Part shown: in pieces, positions 14,463 through 23,266 of the stretch
How positions within the stretch are numbered: the stretch's first letter is position 1
Layout: each line of letters opens with the position of its first letter
From: a virus
IMG/VR virus record: IMGVR_UViG_3300030106_001115
Span: 2,327-44,382 of that record
Strand: one strand, 5' to 3'
DNA: 42,056 nt
Notes under the pieces: model-generated
The model's database searches: none
What the model was told of the DNA's origin: nothing
The model's input: the letters and a program-made list of their open reading frames with translations, nothing else
Position numbers and translations under genes: made by a program

Positions 14463-17400
14463 GGTGTAATTCCTAATAACTTATTGAGCTCTAACTGCCT
14501 CAGAGGGTTGCCTTGACCTGAAGCGGCCAAACCAGATGCTTGTTGCTGAACATCTTGAAGCGCGGGTCCTACAGCCTCTGCTGCGCCAGAGACGGCTTCT
14601 CCTACCTCTCTTCTAGTGTCTGCGTCCACACTACCAGACGCGGCTGTTGCACCTATGATGCGAGACTCTGATCCAACTAATTGTTTGAGTCTCAAGCGTA
14701 AAACACTTAAATCTCCTAGCTGTCTCTTCGCTTCCTTTACAGCTTCCTTTTTAGTTATGTTGACGCCATCTGCTCTTGCCTGCGCCATGATGCTTTCCGA
14801 CAAGCCTCTTATGCCTGCCTTCAGTTCTCCCGCCCGTATATTAGGTCTTGTTACTAAATTAAGAAACGGTTTGCTTCTTAGAATTCTTCCGCTCAAATAA
14901 ATACCCGCTAACGAGGGCAACGCCGCCGCAGGGTTCGTAAGAACCGCCAGACCAATACCCGCAGCGTAGGTAGATGAGGCCAGACCGCCTTTACCTTTCA
15001 AGGCCATGTCTCCAACCGGGAGCTTACTTATCTTTACCAAGTCCTGAACGACATCGCGCCCTAGTATCCTGTTCAAAGATCCTCGTTGATTAAGATTGGC
15101 AATGGACGCTGCCATTCCGTCTCTCCACGCTCCAGAGACAACAGCGTCTTCCGTTATCCCTTTTGGGAAGGACTCACGGACGATCCGCGCCATGACAGCA
15201 TCTCTAAGACCAAACGGTTGCTCCAAAGCATACTCAGGAACTTCCCGGATAAGACTGTCTAGAAGCTTGGGGTCCTTTACCGCAGCTTGTATAATGCTTT
15301 CCGCGTCATCGATTCTTCCCGCTTTTACAGCTTGGAATAGGGCATCGGAGCTCTGGGTTTGAGCCTCTGCTACGTCCGCTTGAAGACGCTGAACGATGTT
15401 CCTCATGCTTGAGTTTGTAATAGATTCAGGGGCCGTGGTGCCGAAACGAAAGCCCCCTTTAACTTGATCGGGAGCAACTAAAGCAAAATCTTTCAGAACA
15501 GAATTAAGTCTTTGCGCCTCGGCCTGACCGAACAACTCTGACTGAACCTCTTTTCCCAAATCGTCAAAGGATCGTCTAAATGCTGCGGGATTAAACACAC
15601 CTAAGTCATCTGCGTTTTGAACAGCCGACTTCAGCCAGGTGCTCGCTAACGCCTGACGGCTTACATTCTTGTGCGCTGCTCCAGCTGCGGCTGCAGCTGC
15701 ATCATCTGCATGAATCTGAAAGGTCTCAGCTAGTTCACTCAAAACTCTTTTCCGAAACGGATCGTTCTTAGACAATCGTTCAAGAAATGGAGGTGGTCGG
15801 AGACCAATGCCTATATCACTAAGAACCTTGTCAGCCTTTTTCCCCGTCATGATGAATCCATCACCACCTTTTAACTCAGGAAAATTAGCTCCTAGCAAAC
15901 GGTTGACCTCTGTTATATTTCCTTGTCGAGCGGCATTGGCCATCTGGGACCATTGCGTTTCAGGTATAGATTGCATCGCCCCTCGAACCGTAGGACTAGG
16001 CGTAACACCCTTCAGATAGTTTCGTAGAAGTTCTGGCTTGTTGTTTTGAATAACGGCCTCGGCAACGGAGCTCAAGTCAGCGAAGAATCCTTCTTTTATA
16101 TTCTGGTTAAGCATGTTCATGGCGCCAGTTTTAAAAATTTCTGCGCCATCCTTATAATTTTGATTCGCTGCCTTAAATTTATCCAAACCTTCCGCAAATC
16201 TCTTGGCTACTTCCTTTGCTTCCGCTGTTGTTAGAACTTCTTCAGGACCAACTCTAAATCCCATCTCGCTGATATTAGTGGCAGTTGGCCTTGTCCTTCC
16301 TAACATCTCATACGTCAGCGTTCCCGCTCGAGCCTCTTGAAGTATATTGTTTATGCGGAACTCCGCTCCATTAAACATTTCATCCAGCTTATCGGACAAT
16401 CCTTTTAGTTGGTTATCTGTTACGTCTCCAACCAAGCTGCCACTTCTAGAATTCTGAATTGTGGAGCGAAGGGCTTGAAGCTCACCAATCGTAAAATCAT
16501 CAGTTTTATTTAAAATATACTGATACACCGGATTGTTCTGTAGCCCTTGCTCTCTGGCTAACGGCGCCTTTAGTTGCCCTCTAACAACGGATTTAAGCTC
16601 ATCTGCCTTGAACAATCTGGCGTTATCCAAGAGGTCATCTGCGTTCTGATACAAAACTTTGCTGTTGTTCTGCCATAGACGCACCATGCGGGTCATCTCG
16701 TTCTGGAAAGCCGCCGCTGTCTCATCCCCAGTGGTGTAGAGTGTTTTGAGAAGATTCATCTCCTCTTCAATAACGTTTCTGAGCTGTTGATTAGCCAACT
16801 TGATAGCCTGATCTGGATCTTTCATTGCATTGGTAATTAAACGAGACACTTCTTTCGCGTTCTGATCCAATGCGGCACCAAGGGCATCGCCACTTAGTTC
16901 ACCGTTCCTATACTGCGTAAAAAGATTTTCGACGTACTTACGGTTGGATCTAGCTGCCGCCCGGTTGGGAAAGATGCCTTCATGAATAGCTTGCAAACGT
17001 CCTAAAACGGCCTTGCCTGTTGCCTCAGAAACCGTTGGACGGGCGCCCTCTTTAATAGCATCTCTAGTAGATGTTCTTTGCATTTGAATTGCTGCGGCTT
17101 TGGCCTTTGATGCACTAAGTCCCTGATCCATAAGATCACTGATAACTTGAGCGTCAGGGTTCCCTGGTCCACGGACCAATTTTCCTATCCCCTGCAAAAC
17201 GCCGCCTACCACCACGTTACCTATTGAGTTAAACGCCGCCGAAGTAGCAACGTCACCATAGATTTCATCGGGTTCCTGTAACTGTGTGCCCTCTGCATAT
17301 TCCTGTAATTCATCAAATCCCTTACCCGCGCCAGCACCCGCACCTATCAAGAGAGAGGCTGGAATCAAGCCTAACCCTGTAGTGGCCAAAGCGGCGGCAG

Positions 17401-17929
17401 TGCCACCAACAAGCTCTCCTCTATACTTGCCCGCAAACTCTACGACATCAGGCATGTCAAAGAGGCCCAGAAAACCACCTCCCGGCTTGTTAAACCACAT
17501 GGTCCCAGACTCAGGTAGTCCCTTCGCCTCTTTTATCTCAGGAGAGATGTTGTCTAAAACTAGGTAATATCGGCCTTGATTGTCCTTACCGAAAGAACCA
17601 GGCCCATATGTATTGGTCAGGAACTGTTCTTCTTCGGCGGCGGTGTCCGCTTTACCAAACTCATAACGATCTGATGCGCTGGTTACTTGACCATCAACCG
17701 TAGGCGTAAAGTCTGGGGCAATTTCTTGAGCTCCCTCCGCTCTTTCGGTCCCTTGATAATACGATCGTAGTTCGTCATATGACGCCGTAGCTAGATCAGG
17801 AGCGGGAGCCGCCTCTTCAAACAGTTCCGGTTGCTCAGATTTAAGCACAGAAAGAGCCGTCTGAATCTCTTCATCTGAAGCATCTTCAAAGTCTACAACC
17901 GCACCATTTGGAAGCGCCATTTGAACCAT
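14459..17929 (-). CDS. Large internal virion (DNA-ejection) protein, 1156 aa
   Basis: The N-terminus ALPNGAVVDFEDASDEEI is a short domain common at the start of phage internal proteins. A long alanine/glycine-rich helical body follows. Two hydrophobic stretches stand out: residues 173-203 (LVGGTAAALATTGLGLIPAS and on) and 981-1017 (GIGLAVLTNPAAALPSLAGI). They could insert in membranes. The middle is rich in predicted coiled-coil helices (many Gln, Ala, Leu). Size, helicity and position beside the M15 peptidase recall the ejected inner-core proteins of podoviruses (T7 gp15/gp16, P22 gp16/gp20), by analogy, not by recognised homology. The ribosome-binding region AGGTAGGGTGG precedes ATG 17929. 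Confidence 0.75.
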   Translation of the reverse strand: MVQMALPNGAVVDFEDASDEEIQTALSVLKSEQPELFEEAAPAPDLATASYDELRSYYQGTERAEGAQEIAPDFTPTVDGQVTSASDRYEFGKADTAAEEEQFLTNTYGPGSFGKDNQGRYYLVLDNISPEIKEAKGLPESGTMWFNKPGGGFLGLFDMPDVVEFAGKYRGELVGGTAAALATTGLGLIPASLLIGAGAGAGKGFDELQEYAEGTQLQEPDEIYGDVATSAAFNSIGNVVVGGVLQGIGKLVRGPGNPDAQVISDLMDQGLSASKAKAAAIQMQRTSTRDAIKEGARPTVSEATGKAVLGRLQAIHEGIFPNRAAARSNRKYVENLFTQYRNGELSGDALGAALDQNAKEVSRLITNAMKDPDQAIKLANQQLRNVIEEEMNLLKTLYTTGDETAAAFQNEMTRMVRLWQNNSKVLYQNADDLLDNARLFKADELKSVVRGQLKAPLAREQGLQNNPVYQYILNKTDDFTIGELQALRSTIQNSRSGSLVGDVTDNQLKGLSDKLDEMFNGAEFRINNILQEARAGTLTYEMLGRTRPTATNISEMGFRVGPEEVLTTAEAKEVAKRFAEGLDKFKAANQNYKDGAEIFKTGAMNMLNQNIKEGFFADLSSVAEAVIQNNKPELLRNYLKGVTPSPTVRGAMQSIPETQWSQMANAARQGNITEVNRLLGANFPELKGGDGFIMTGKKADKVLSDIGIGLRPPPFLERLSKNDPFRKRVLSELAETFQIHADDAAAAAAGAAHKNVSRQALASTWLKSAVQNADDLGVFNPAAFRRSFDDLGKEVQSELFGQAEAQRLNSVLKDFALVAPDQVKGGFRFGTTAPESITNSSMRNIVQRLQADVAEAQTQSSDALFQAVKAGRIDDAESIIQAAVKDPKLLDSLIREVPEYALEQPFGLRDAVMARIVRESFPKGITEDAVVSGAWRDGMAASIANLNQRGSLNRILGRDVVQDLVKISKLPVGDMALKGKGGLASSTYAAGIGLAVLTNPAAALPSLAGIYLSGRILRSKPFLNLVTRPNIRAGELKAGIRGLSESIMAQARADGVNITKKEAVKEAKRQLGDLSVLRLRLKQLVGSESRIIGATAASGSVDADTRREVGEAVSGAAEAVGPALQDVQQQASGLAASGQGNPLRQLELNKLLGITP

Positions 17930-17943
17930 GTAATGTGTCCACC

Positions 17944-20358
17944 CTACCTAGGAATTTTCTTTTTGAGGGTTCCTTTTTTAAAGTCAAAGTAGTCCGAAAC
18001 TCTTAAAACGGGAGCTTGTTTCGCAACATCAAGACTAGCAACTCTTCCAACGTCTTCAACAAGACCCTGCCGTATCTGTCCGAATCTAGAAGATGCAGGA
18101 GCGCCTGCTGTATTTAAAATATTCTGCCAAGAAAACTCTTTGTTCTTCATGTCTCGAAGTCTTCTATTGAGACCCTGATCTACTAAGCTCCTTACATTTT
18201 GCAGTCTTTGATTCAAAAGTTTCGGATTAGCTGTTATGGCACCTGCATCTGACATGAGACCAACAATCTGCTGGGCTAAATCTCTATCTATGTTAGAAAC
18301 GTTTTTAGAACCCTCTCCCAGAATCTCTTTAAGCATCATGTTCGCAATGACTTGCTGCTGGTATTGATACTCTTTGCTGTCCGTGCCTCTCTTGGAAGAA
18401 ATATTATCTAGAAGGGTTAACTCTTTTTTCATGCCGATAGAGTTCTTTAAACTATCTAATTTTCTAGATGCCCAACTTGTAAGACCTGTGACCTTGCCCT
18501 CTGCATTCGTTACAATTGAAGAATCGATCATCGTTAGCATTTTAGCGGACGTTCTCGCCTCGTCTGCAAGAGTGTTGTATCCCGCTAGTGCCTCATCTAG
18601 CTGTTTAACTGTCGGCGCACCTTTGCCCTCTCCTACGCGCCTAAATAATTTAGCCGCGTTCGCCTTGTTATCTAGAATCTCTTTGTACACACCCTCAGTG
18701 GTCAAGTTAGGAAGGACATTAGAGGCAAATTCTGGCGTTGAGAGTTGACCTACGGTGCCTATATACAAAGACCCAGGCTCATACTTTACCCCATTTTCTG
18801 TAAAAGAGTTCTTTACAATAAATTGTTTCTGCGCCCGTTTTTCTTTTGCAAGGGCGGCCACTCTCTCTTCATCTTTCCTAACCGATTGTAAGGCATACTT
18901 TGCTGCCGAGAGATTAATCTGCTGGTCATAAGCTCTCCTGGCTTTCTTGTCCGCGATAAACTCTTTTGAAACTCCTTGAAGACCCTTTGCAATGTTCTCA
19001 ATAGCCTGTGGGCTTTGCCCAGCCATAACTCTCAGTCCAGCCTCGGCTATGAGCATACCCTTCTCTGACTCAGACATGCCTTCATATTTAGGAACGGCTC
19101 CTTTGAACTGATCCAAATAGTATTCCATGCCCCTCTTCGTTTCTTCAGGTTTCATGTCGGGCTTGTCAAAAGTCTGTCTAACCTGTTCCGCAGCGTCCTT
19201 CGCATCAGCCGCAGACCCTCCCTCGTCTTTTTTATCAGGAGTGTCATCTTGACCAAGATTTTCCGGTCTACGAGGTGGTAGAGGGAACCTCCTACCTTGA
19301 GCCTTGTCTTTTTGTTCCTTACCCATTGGATCTGCAAATTCGTCCTGAGATGCCTCGGAAGCAATATTCGTATCTGGAGGGTCTTCTTCGCCCAAGGTGT
19401 CATCTTGACCTGGATCAGACGGAACAATGCCTAAGTCTACGTCTTTCGCAAACTCTTGATCGATAAAGTCCTCTCGGCCCCCTGGATACCTGCTCGATTC
19501 TTCCTCAAGCTCCGTAAAGATTGTTTGCGGGTATGCTCTGCTATATCCTGGCACTTGCACCATAGCGGCAGGATCTAACCCGTATCCTTCCAGCATGGCG
19601 CGGTCAGCTTTATCTAGAGCTTCTGCGTCTAATTCCTTCGCAACAACGTTCATAAGATCGTCTCTGCCGATATTAGGGTTCGACGCAACAGCTTTTTTAG
19701 AAAGGGACATGATCTCCGTTTGTAGGTCAGGACGCCTTTCAATCATGTCGCGAATAATTTTACTCTGATTAGCGCCCGGTTGAGTTTTCTCTAAAAGACC
19801 AAAAAAATATAAATCATCGTCTGTTAGGTTGGGGCTTTGTTTTTGTGTCGCGACATCAGCCACACCCGCAATGCGCTGACCTACGTCTCTAATTGGGGAA
19901 ATGAATTGACCAAGCTTATAAATAGCCCTTCCAATCGGAGACGTAGTCTCGCCGGCTGGTGTAGTTACGTCCATGCCTGCTTGTCCAGCTCTCAACTTTG
20001 GGTCGAAAATACGTATTGTTCGTTCTGGATCTGTCTCAAGGAACAGTTGCTCTGCCGGCAGCAGTCCTATGAACCTAGGATCAAGATCTGGAGGAGTCAT
20101 CGATCCTCCCGTGCCACGTATTATTTGAGGGGTCCGGGTGTCTATTAATCGTTGTCGGGCGGCTGCTATGCCACCAGTGGACATTTTACGCACAACACCG
20201 CCATCAGCCATACGAACCGTGGGCCCACCTTGCACGTTCATAGCATCTTGAGCCACGGCATCGATAAGGCTGGGTGAAGATGCAAGAATGCCTGTGGGAC
20301 CGCTATTAACGGCGCCACCCTGACGGAACATCCTACGGTTCGCTACTGTTTTCTTCAT
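17944..20358 (-). CDS. Large virion protein, probably internal/ejection (804 aa)
   Basis: The opening MKKTVANRRMFRQGGAVNSG and later VRMADGGVVRKMSTGGIAAA are glycine/arginine-rich phrases I know from internal proteins of marine phages. The central part (about residues 330-420) is acidic, proline-rich and likely disordered. The rest is helical with long charged heptads (for example KEFIADKKARRAYDQQINLS), ending in a basic tail KKGTLKKKIPR. No enzyme motif is seen. It starts with an ATGA overlap on the upstream gene and ends 14 bases before the next start. It probably joins its neighbours in the particle as an ejected or core protein. Confidence 0.7.
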   Translation of the reverse strand: MKKTVANRRMFRQGGAVNSGPTGILASSPSLIDAVAQDAMNVQGGPTVRMADGGVVRKMSTGGIAAARQRLIDTRTPQIIRGTGGSMTPPDLDPRFIGLLPAEQLFLETDPERTIRIFDPKLRAGQAGMDVTTPAGETTSPIGRAIYKLGQFISPIRDVGQRIAGVADVATQKQSPNLTDDDLYFFGLLEKTQPGANQSKIIRDMIERRPDLQTEIMSLSKKAVASNPNIGRDDLMNVVAKELDAEALDKADRAMLEGYGLDPAAMVQVPGYSRAYPQTIFTELEEESSRYPGGREDFIDQEFAKDVDLGIVPSDPGQDDTLGEEDPPDTNIASEASQDEFADPMGKEQKDKAQGRRFPLPPRRPENLGQDDTPDKKDEGGSAADAKDAAEQVRQTFDKPDMKPEETKRGMEYYLDQFKGAVPKYEGMSESEKGMLIAEAGLRVMAGQSPQAIENIAKGLQGVSKEFIADKKARRAYDQQINLSAAKYALQSVRKDEERVAALAKEKRAQKQFIVKNSFTENGVKYEPGSLYIGTVGQLSTPEFASNVLPNLTTEGVYKEILDNKANAAKLFRRVGEGKGAPTVKQLDEALAGYNTLADEARTSAKMLTMIDSSIVTNAEGKVTGLTSWASRKLDSLKNSIGMKKELTLLDNISSKRGTDSKEYQYQQQVIANMMLKEILGEGSKNVSNIDRDLAQQIVGLMSDAGAITANPKLLNQRLQNVRSLVDQGLNRRLRDMKNKEFSWQNILNTAGAPASSRFGQIRQGLVEDVGRVASLDVAKQAPVLRVSDYFDFKKGTLKKKIPR

Positions 20359-21392
20359 CAGCCTGTCCCTGACTTGAAGATTGACCCAAACGGATTATCC
20401 AGTGCCTTGTTAATGCCGAGACCCGTAATCCCCAGACCAATGGCCTGCGATAAAGCACTAGGCGGCGGGGCATCTGGCGATATTTGGGAGGTCGAAGTAG
20501 CCGAACCAATCTGCGGCTTGAATACGTCACTCATAAACCCAAGTCGCGTAAACGGTTCCATAGACTGCTGAAGCTCATTGCGTCGAGTCGCATCAAGCTC
20601 TGCTTGCGACTGCGCTTGCTGCAAGCCACCAAGCTGCGTCAGAAGCTGAACGTCTTGAGCACCAAGGGTCTGGCCCAATGCACCAAGGTTCGCTTGCTGT
20701 GTGCCGAGCGCACCAAGACCCGCTGCAAGGCGTGTAGCCTCTTGAGAGGTTGCTTGACCCAACCCAGCCAGCAGAGACGCAACGCCCTGTTGACGCTTCT
20801 GTTGGTTTTCAAACGCCGTCTGCGAAGCGTTCAACGCTTGGCTGTAGTTTCTGGCATAATCCTCAAACGTGCGGCGGCTACCGATATCAAGCAGATTGCG
20901 GCTAAGTTCGCCCATCTGTAACCCAGCCCTGTCACCACCCAAAGCACCTGTCGTTGCCTGTCGCGCCCGTAGCTTGTTTGCCGCAAGATCACCTTGCCGC
21001 GTAAGCTCCGCAAGTGCCTGCTGCGTAACTTGCTGCTGATAGGGGTTCATAAAACCCTGTAAGGCTTCCTCAGTCGGCGCAAACATGCCCGTTGTGCCAC
21101 GGGCCGTAGTCCCTGATTCATCGAAATAATCTGTAACAGTTCCTGAAGCCCCCTCAAGGATACCTTGACCCGTGGTCAGGGCATCGCCAGCCGTGGTGAG
21201 AAAAGGCTCAAACGAACCTATGCCGGCCTGACCTTTGGTAATCGCCTCTTGGGTGAGCGGGTCTAGACCTGCAACCTGATAGTCAGGGAGATCAATAGGG
21301 GTTTCGCCTCTGGCACCAACAAGCTCAAGAAGGTTCTCTTGATACTCCTCAAGGTACGGAGCTTGTCTTACGATTGTTGTTGTTTCAGCCAT
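20358..21392 (-). CDS. Gln/Ala-rich helical virion protein (344 aa)
   Basis: The start at 21392 (MAETTTIVRQAP) follows GAAGAGGGCGGGG and overlaps the upstream stop by 8 bases; a frame extending to 21416 is not needed. Residues from about 110 onward are almost entirely helical and Gln/Ala/Leu-rich (MNPYQQQVTQQALAELTRQG, LARGLGALGTQQ-type segments), with repeated LGALG/LGGLQQ units. The C-terminus (SQAIGLGITGLGINKALDNP) is glycine-rich and hydrophobic. The family is common in marine podo-like phages next to other internal proteins. It likely assembles into a coiled-coil part of the tail hub or inner core. Confidence 0.7.
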   Translation of the reverse strand: MAETTTIVRQAPYLEEYQENLLELVGARGETPIDLPDYQVAGLDPLTQEAITKGQAGIGSFEPFLTTAGDALTTGQGILEGASGTVTDYFDESGTTARGTTGMFAPTEEALQGFMNPYQQQVTQQALAELTRQGDLAANKLRARQATTGALGGDRAGLQMGELSRNLLDIGSRRTFEDYARNYSQALNASQTAFENQQKRQQGVASLLAGLGQATSQEATRLAAGLGALGTQQANLGALGQTLGAQDVQLLTQLGGLQQAQSQAELDATRRNELQQSMEPFTRLGFMSDVFKPQIGSATSTSQISPDAPPPSALSQAIGLGITGLGINKALDNPFGSIFKSGTG

Positions 21393-22779
21393 ACCCCGCC
21401 CTCTTCTCAAACTCACTCATCATTCGGTACATCTGCGCGGGACCTCCCGCACCATCAACGGCCTTTGCCGTCATCACGAACTCGCCATCGGATAACATCG
21501 CGGGAATACTGTCGGAAGTACCCGTGCCAGGGCCATTAACGGCACCGCCAACGTTGTACGTTCCTGTATCTCCAAATCTACCTATTTGGAAGTCTCTCGC
21601 CTGTTGTTCTGTAATGCCTGCTGCTGTGGCCAATTTACTAGGATCACGCCTCGGGCCAACTCCAGCCTCTCTAAGCAATGCTATACCAGACGCACTCTTT
21701 TTTTCTGCTGGTGTTAAATTCTTGTATGCACTGTATGCACTGTATCTCGGATCTCCCGGACTTAAACTCTCCAGCTGTGCCTCTTCTTCTGCGGTCAACA
21801 TTTCGAAACCAACAGCTCCCGCACCTAATGCAAGCGCGGCAGATGTTTTGGGGTACTCTGAAATTAAACCTTTAGCCGCATCAAAAATACCTGTGTTTCC
21901 GCTCGGAGGCTGACCTATAAGGTCTAGGTATTCCGCAGTGCTTAACTCTGTAATTGGAATAGCTCCAGATTTAGCGGCTTCTACGTTTAAACCAGGAATA
22001 TTTGCTGACGGCGGCGCCAGATTCGTCTGCGTTATGGCGCCTTTTCCAGTACCGTATACTTTTGTACCGGCACCCGGCATCCCTACAACTCCAGCAGAGA
22101 CAGCCTTAGGATTATACTGCGGGAAGATCGTATCCATATTCAGGCCACGTGTGCCTTGATTGACTGTACCAAAGATACCTTGCTGTAAAGGATTCGTGGG
22201 CCCTGATGCGAAGAGATTGCCCGCTGCTTGGAAAGGTGCCATGGCTCCGCTCTGAAGTCCCTCCATAAAGCCAGACATACCGCCCCCACCTGTAGCGCCC
22301 ATGATCCCTGAACCAAGGGTCTGCGCCCCATAGGCGAACGCGGCTGATTTGAGGGCATCGCTCATGGAGCCCCCTGAAAGTTTCGCGGTTAACGCTGCGG
22401 CAATAGGACCGCCGATGCCCGGAGCAATCATGTTACCAATAATAGGAGCAGCAGCGGGCAAGACCTTCTTAAATACGTTCTTAACGGCCTTAAAAACCTT
22501 CTTGAAAAAGAACTCAGGCTGACCTGTGACAGGGTTGATTGAGTTGAACTCGCTACCCACAACGTAGCGATTCGGGTTCTCAATACCCATCATCTTCATT
22601 TGCCAGAGAAGCTGGTTCTTCAGACCGGGGTTTGCTTCCAGAACTTCTTTCGGAACAACCGTCTCGCCCTCGGCGGCGTGAACCATGTAGGAATCACCGT
22701 ATCGACCTAGTGAAGCAAGGCCGTTTGCAAGCGCCTCTACGGTGGGCTCCCCTTCGTATTTAGGTCCTACAGCTTGCAT
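21385..22779 (-). CDS. Internal virion protein with membrane-active segment and GE-type modules (464 aa)
   Basis: Residues 15-92 form the module GRYGDSYMVHAAEGE ... NPVTGQPEFF that is shared with the protein at 12667-14019. Residues 90-137 are first amphipathic and basic (FFFKKVFKAVKNVFKKVLPA), then glycine/alanine-rich (IIGNMIAPGIGGPIAAALTA), a pattern found in many phage proteins thought to pierce membranes. The C-terminus (residues 420-443, GTSDSIPAMLSDGEFVMTAK) is a motif widespread in tape-measure and minor virion proteins. The TAATG junction with the small gene upstream and a GAGGTG ribosome-binding region support ATG 22779. Probably ejected or tail-tip associated. Confidence 0.75.
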   Translation of the reverse strand: MQAVGPKYEGEPTVEALANGLASLGRYGDSYMVHAAEGETVVPKEVLEANPGLKNQLLWQMKMMGIENPNRYVVGSEFNSINPVTGQPEFFFKKVFKAVKNVFKKVLPAAAPIIGNMIAPGIGGPIAAALTAKLSGGSMSDALKSAAFAYGAQTLGSGIMGATGGGGMSGFMEGLQSGAMAPFQAAGNLFASGPTNPLQQGIFGTVNQGTRGLNMDTIFPQYNPKAVSAGVVGMPGAGTKVYGTGKGAITQTNLAPPSANIPGLNVEAAKSGAIPITELSTAEYLDLIGQPPSGNTGIFDAAKGLISEYPKTSAALALGAGAVGFEMLTAEEEAQLESLSPGDPRYSAYSAYKNLTPAEKKSASGIALLREAGVGPRRDPSKLATAAGITEQQARDFQIGRFGDTGTYNVGGAVNGPGTGTSDSIPAMLSDGEFVMTAKAVDGAGGPAQMYRMMSEFEKRAGYG

Positions 22780-23099
22780 TACGACACCTCTAATATACTA
22801 GCTACTGCAAAAATCTTGGATGCAGTGTCACAGTTCAATATCAGAACGTCACTTGCTTCCAATACAAAAGGTCCAGCAAGGGACGTTTGTGCGAGAGTTC
22901 CGAGACTTATCTTCTGCAAAGTAGCCGTAACAGATGCGGAGCTATCGGTAATCTTAGGGTATATCACTATAGTCCCACTATGGCTATTATACAAATTTAT
23001 GTTTTTAATTATAGATTGCGTAACACTAGGACATGTGTACACCGTTACATCCCCTGTGCTGCCCACCAGAGTGGTTGAATTTTTGTACGCAATCGCCAT
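22779..23099 (-). CDS. Small beta-rich structural protein (106 aa)
   Basis: Alternating hydrophobic/polar strands dominate (VTVYTCPSVTQSIIKNINLY, SGTIVIYPKITDSSASVTAT), suggesting a compact beta sandwich such as a head-tail joining or tail-spike base protein. No family name is recognised, though short proteins of this type occur in the same place in related marine phages. It begins and ends with TAATG junctions, so it is translationally coupled to both neighbours in the late operon. Confidence 0.7.
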   Translation of the reverse strand: MAIAYKNSTTLVGSTGDVTVYTCPSVTQSIIKNINLYNSHSGTIVIYPKITDSSASVTATLQKISLGTLAQTSLAGPFVLEASDVLILNCDTASKIFAVASILEVS

Positions 23100-23266
23100 T
23101 AGCTCATAAACCAGTTTACGCTGTGAACATCATCACGATCCGCTACAACGCTAGGAAAGTCTTTCGTTGAAAGGGCGCGTTCAACATCGCTAAAGATAAG
23201 ATCAAACACCTCCACCTCGTATGTGACGGGAGCTTGCGGAAGCTCTTGATCAAGAAGCTTGGCCAT
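23099..23266 (-). CDS. Small acidic protein (55 aa)
   Basis: This short frame fills the interval between two larger late genes. Its ATG (23266-23264) shares a base with the TAA of the upstream gene, and its TAA shares a base with the next ATG. The product reads MAKLLDQELPQAPVTYEVEV and ends DVHSVNWFMS; it is acidic and probably helical. Ribosome-binding signal: GGGAGACGG. No family is recognised. Perfect coupling on both sides is good evidence for a real gene. Confidence 0.75.
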   Translation of the reverse strand: MAKLLDQELPQAPVTYEVEVFDLIFSDVERALSTKDFPSVVADRDDVHSVNWFMS

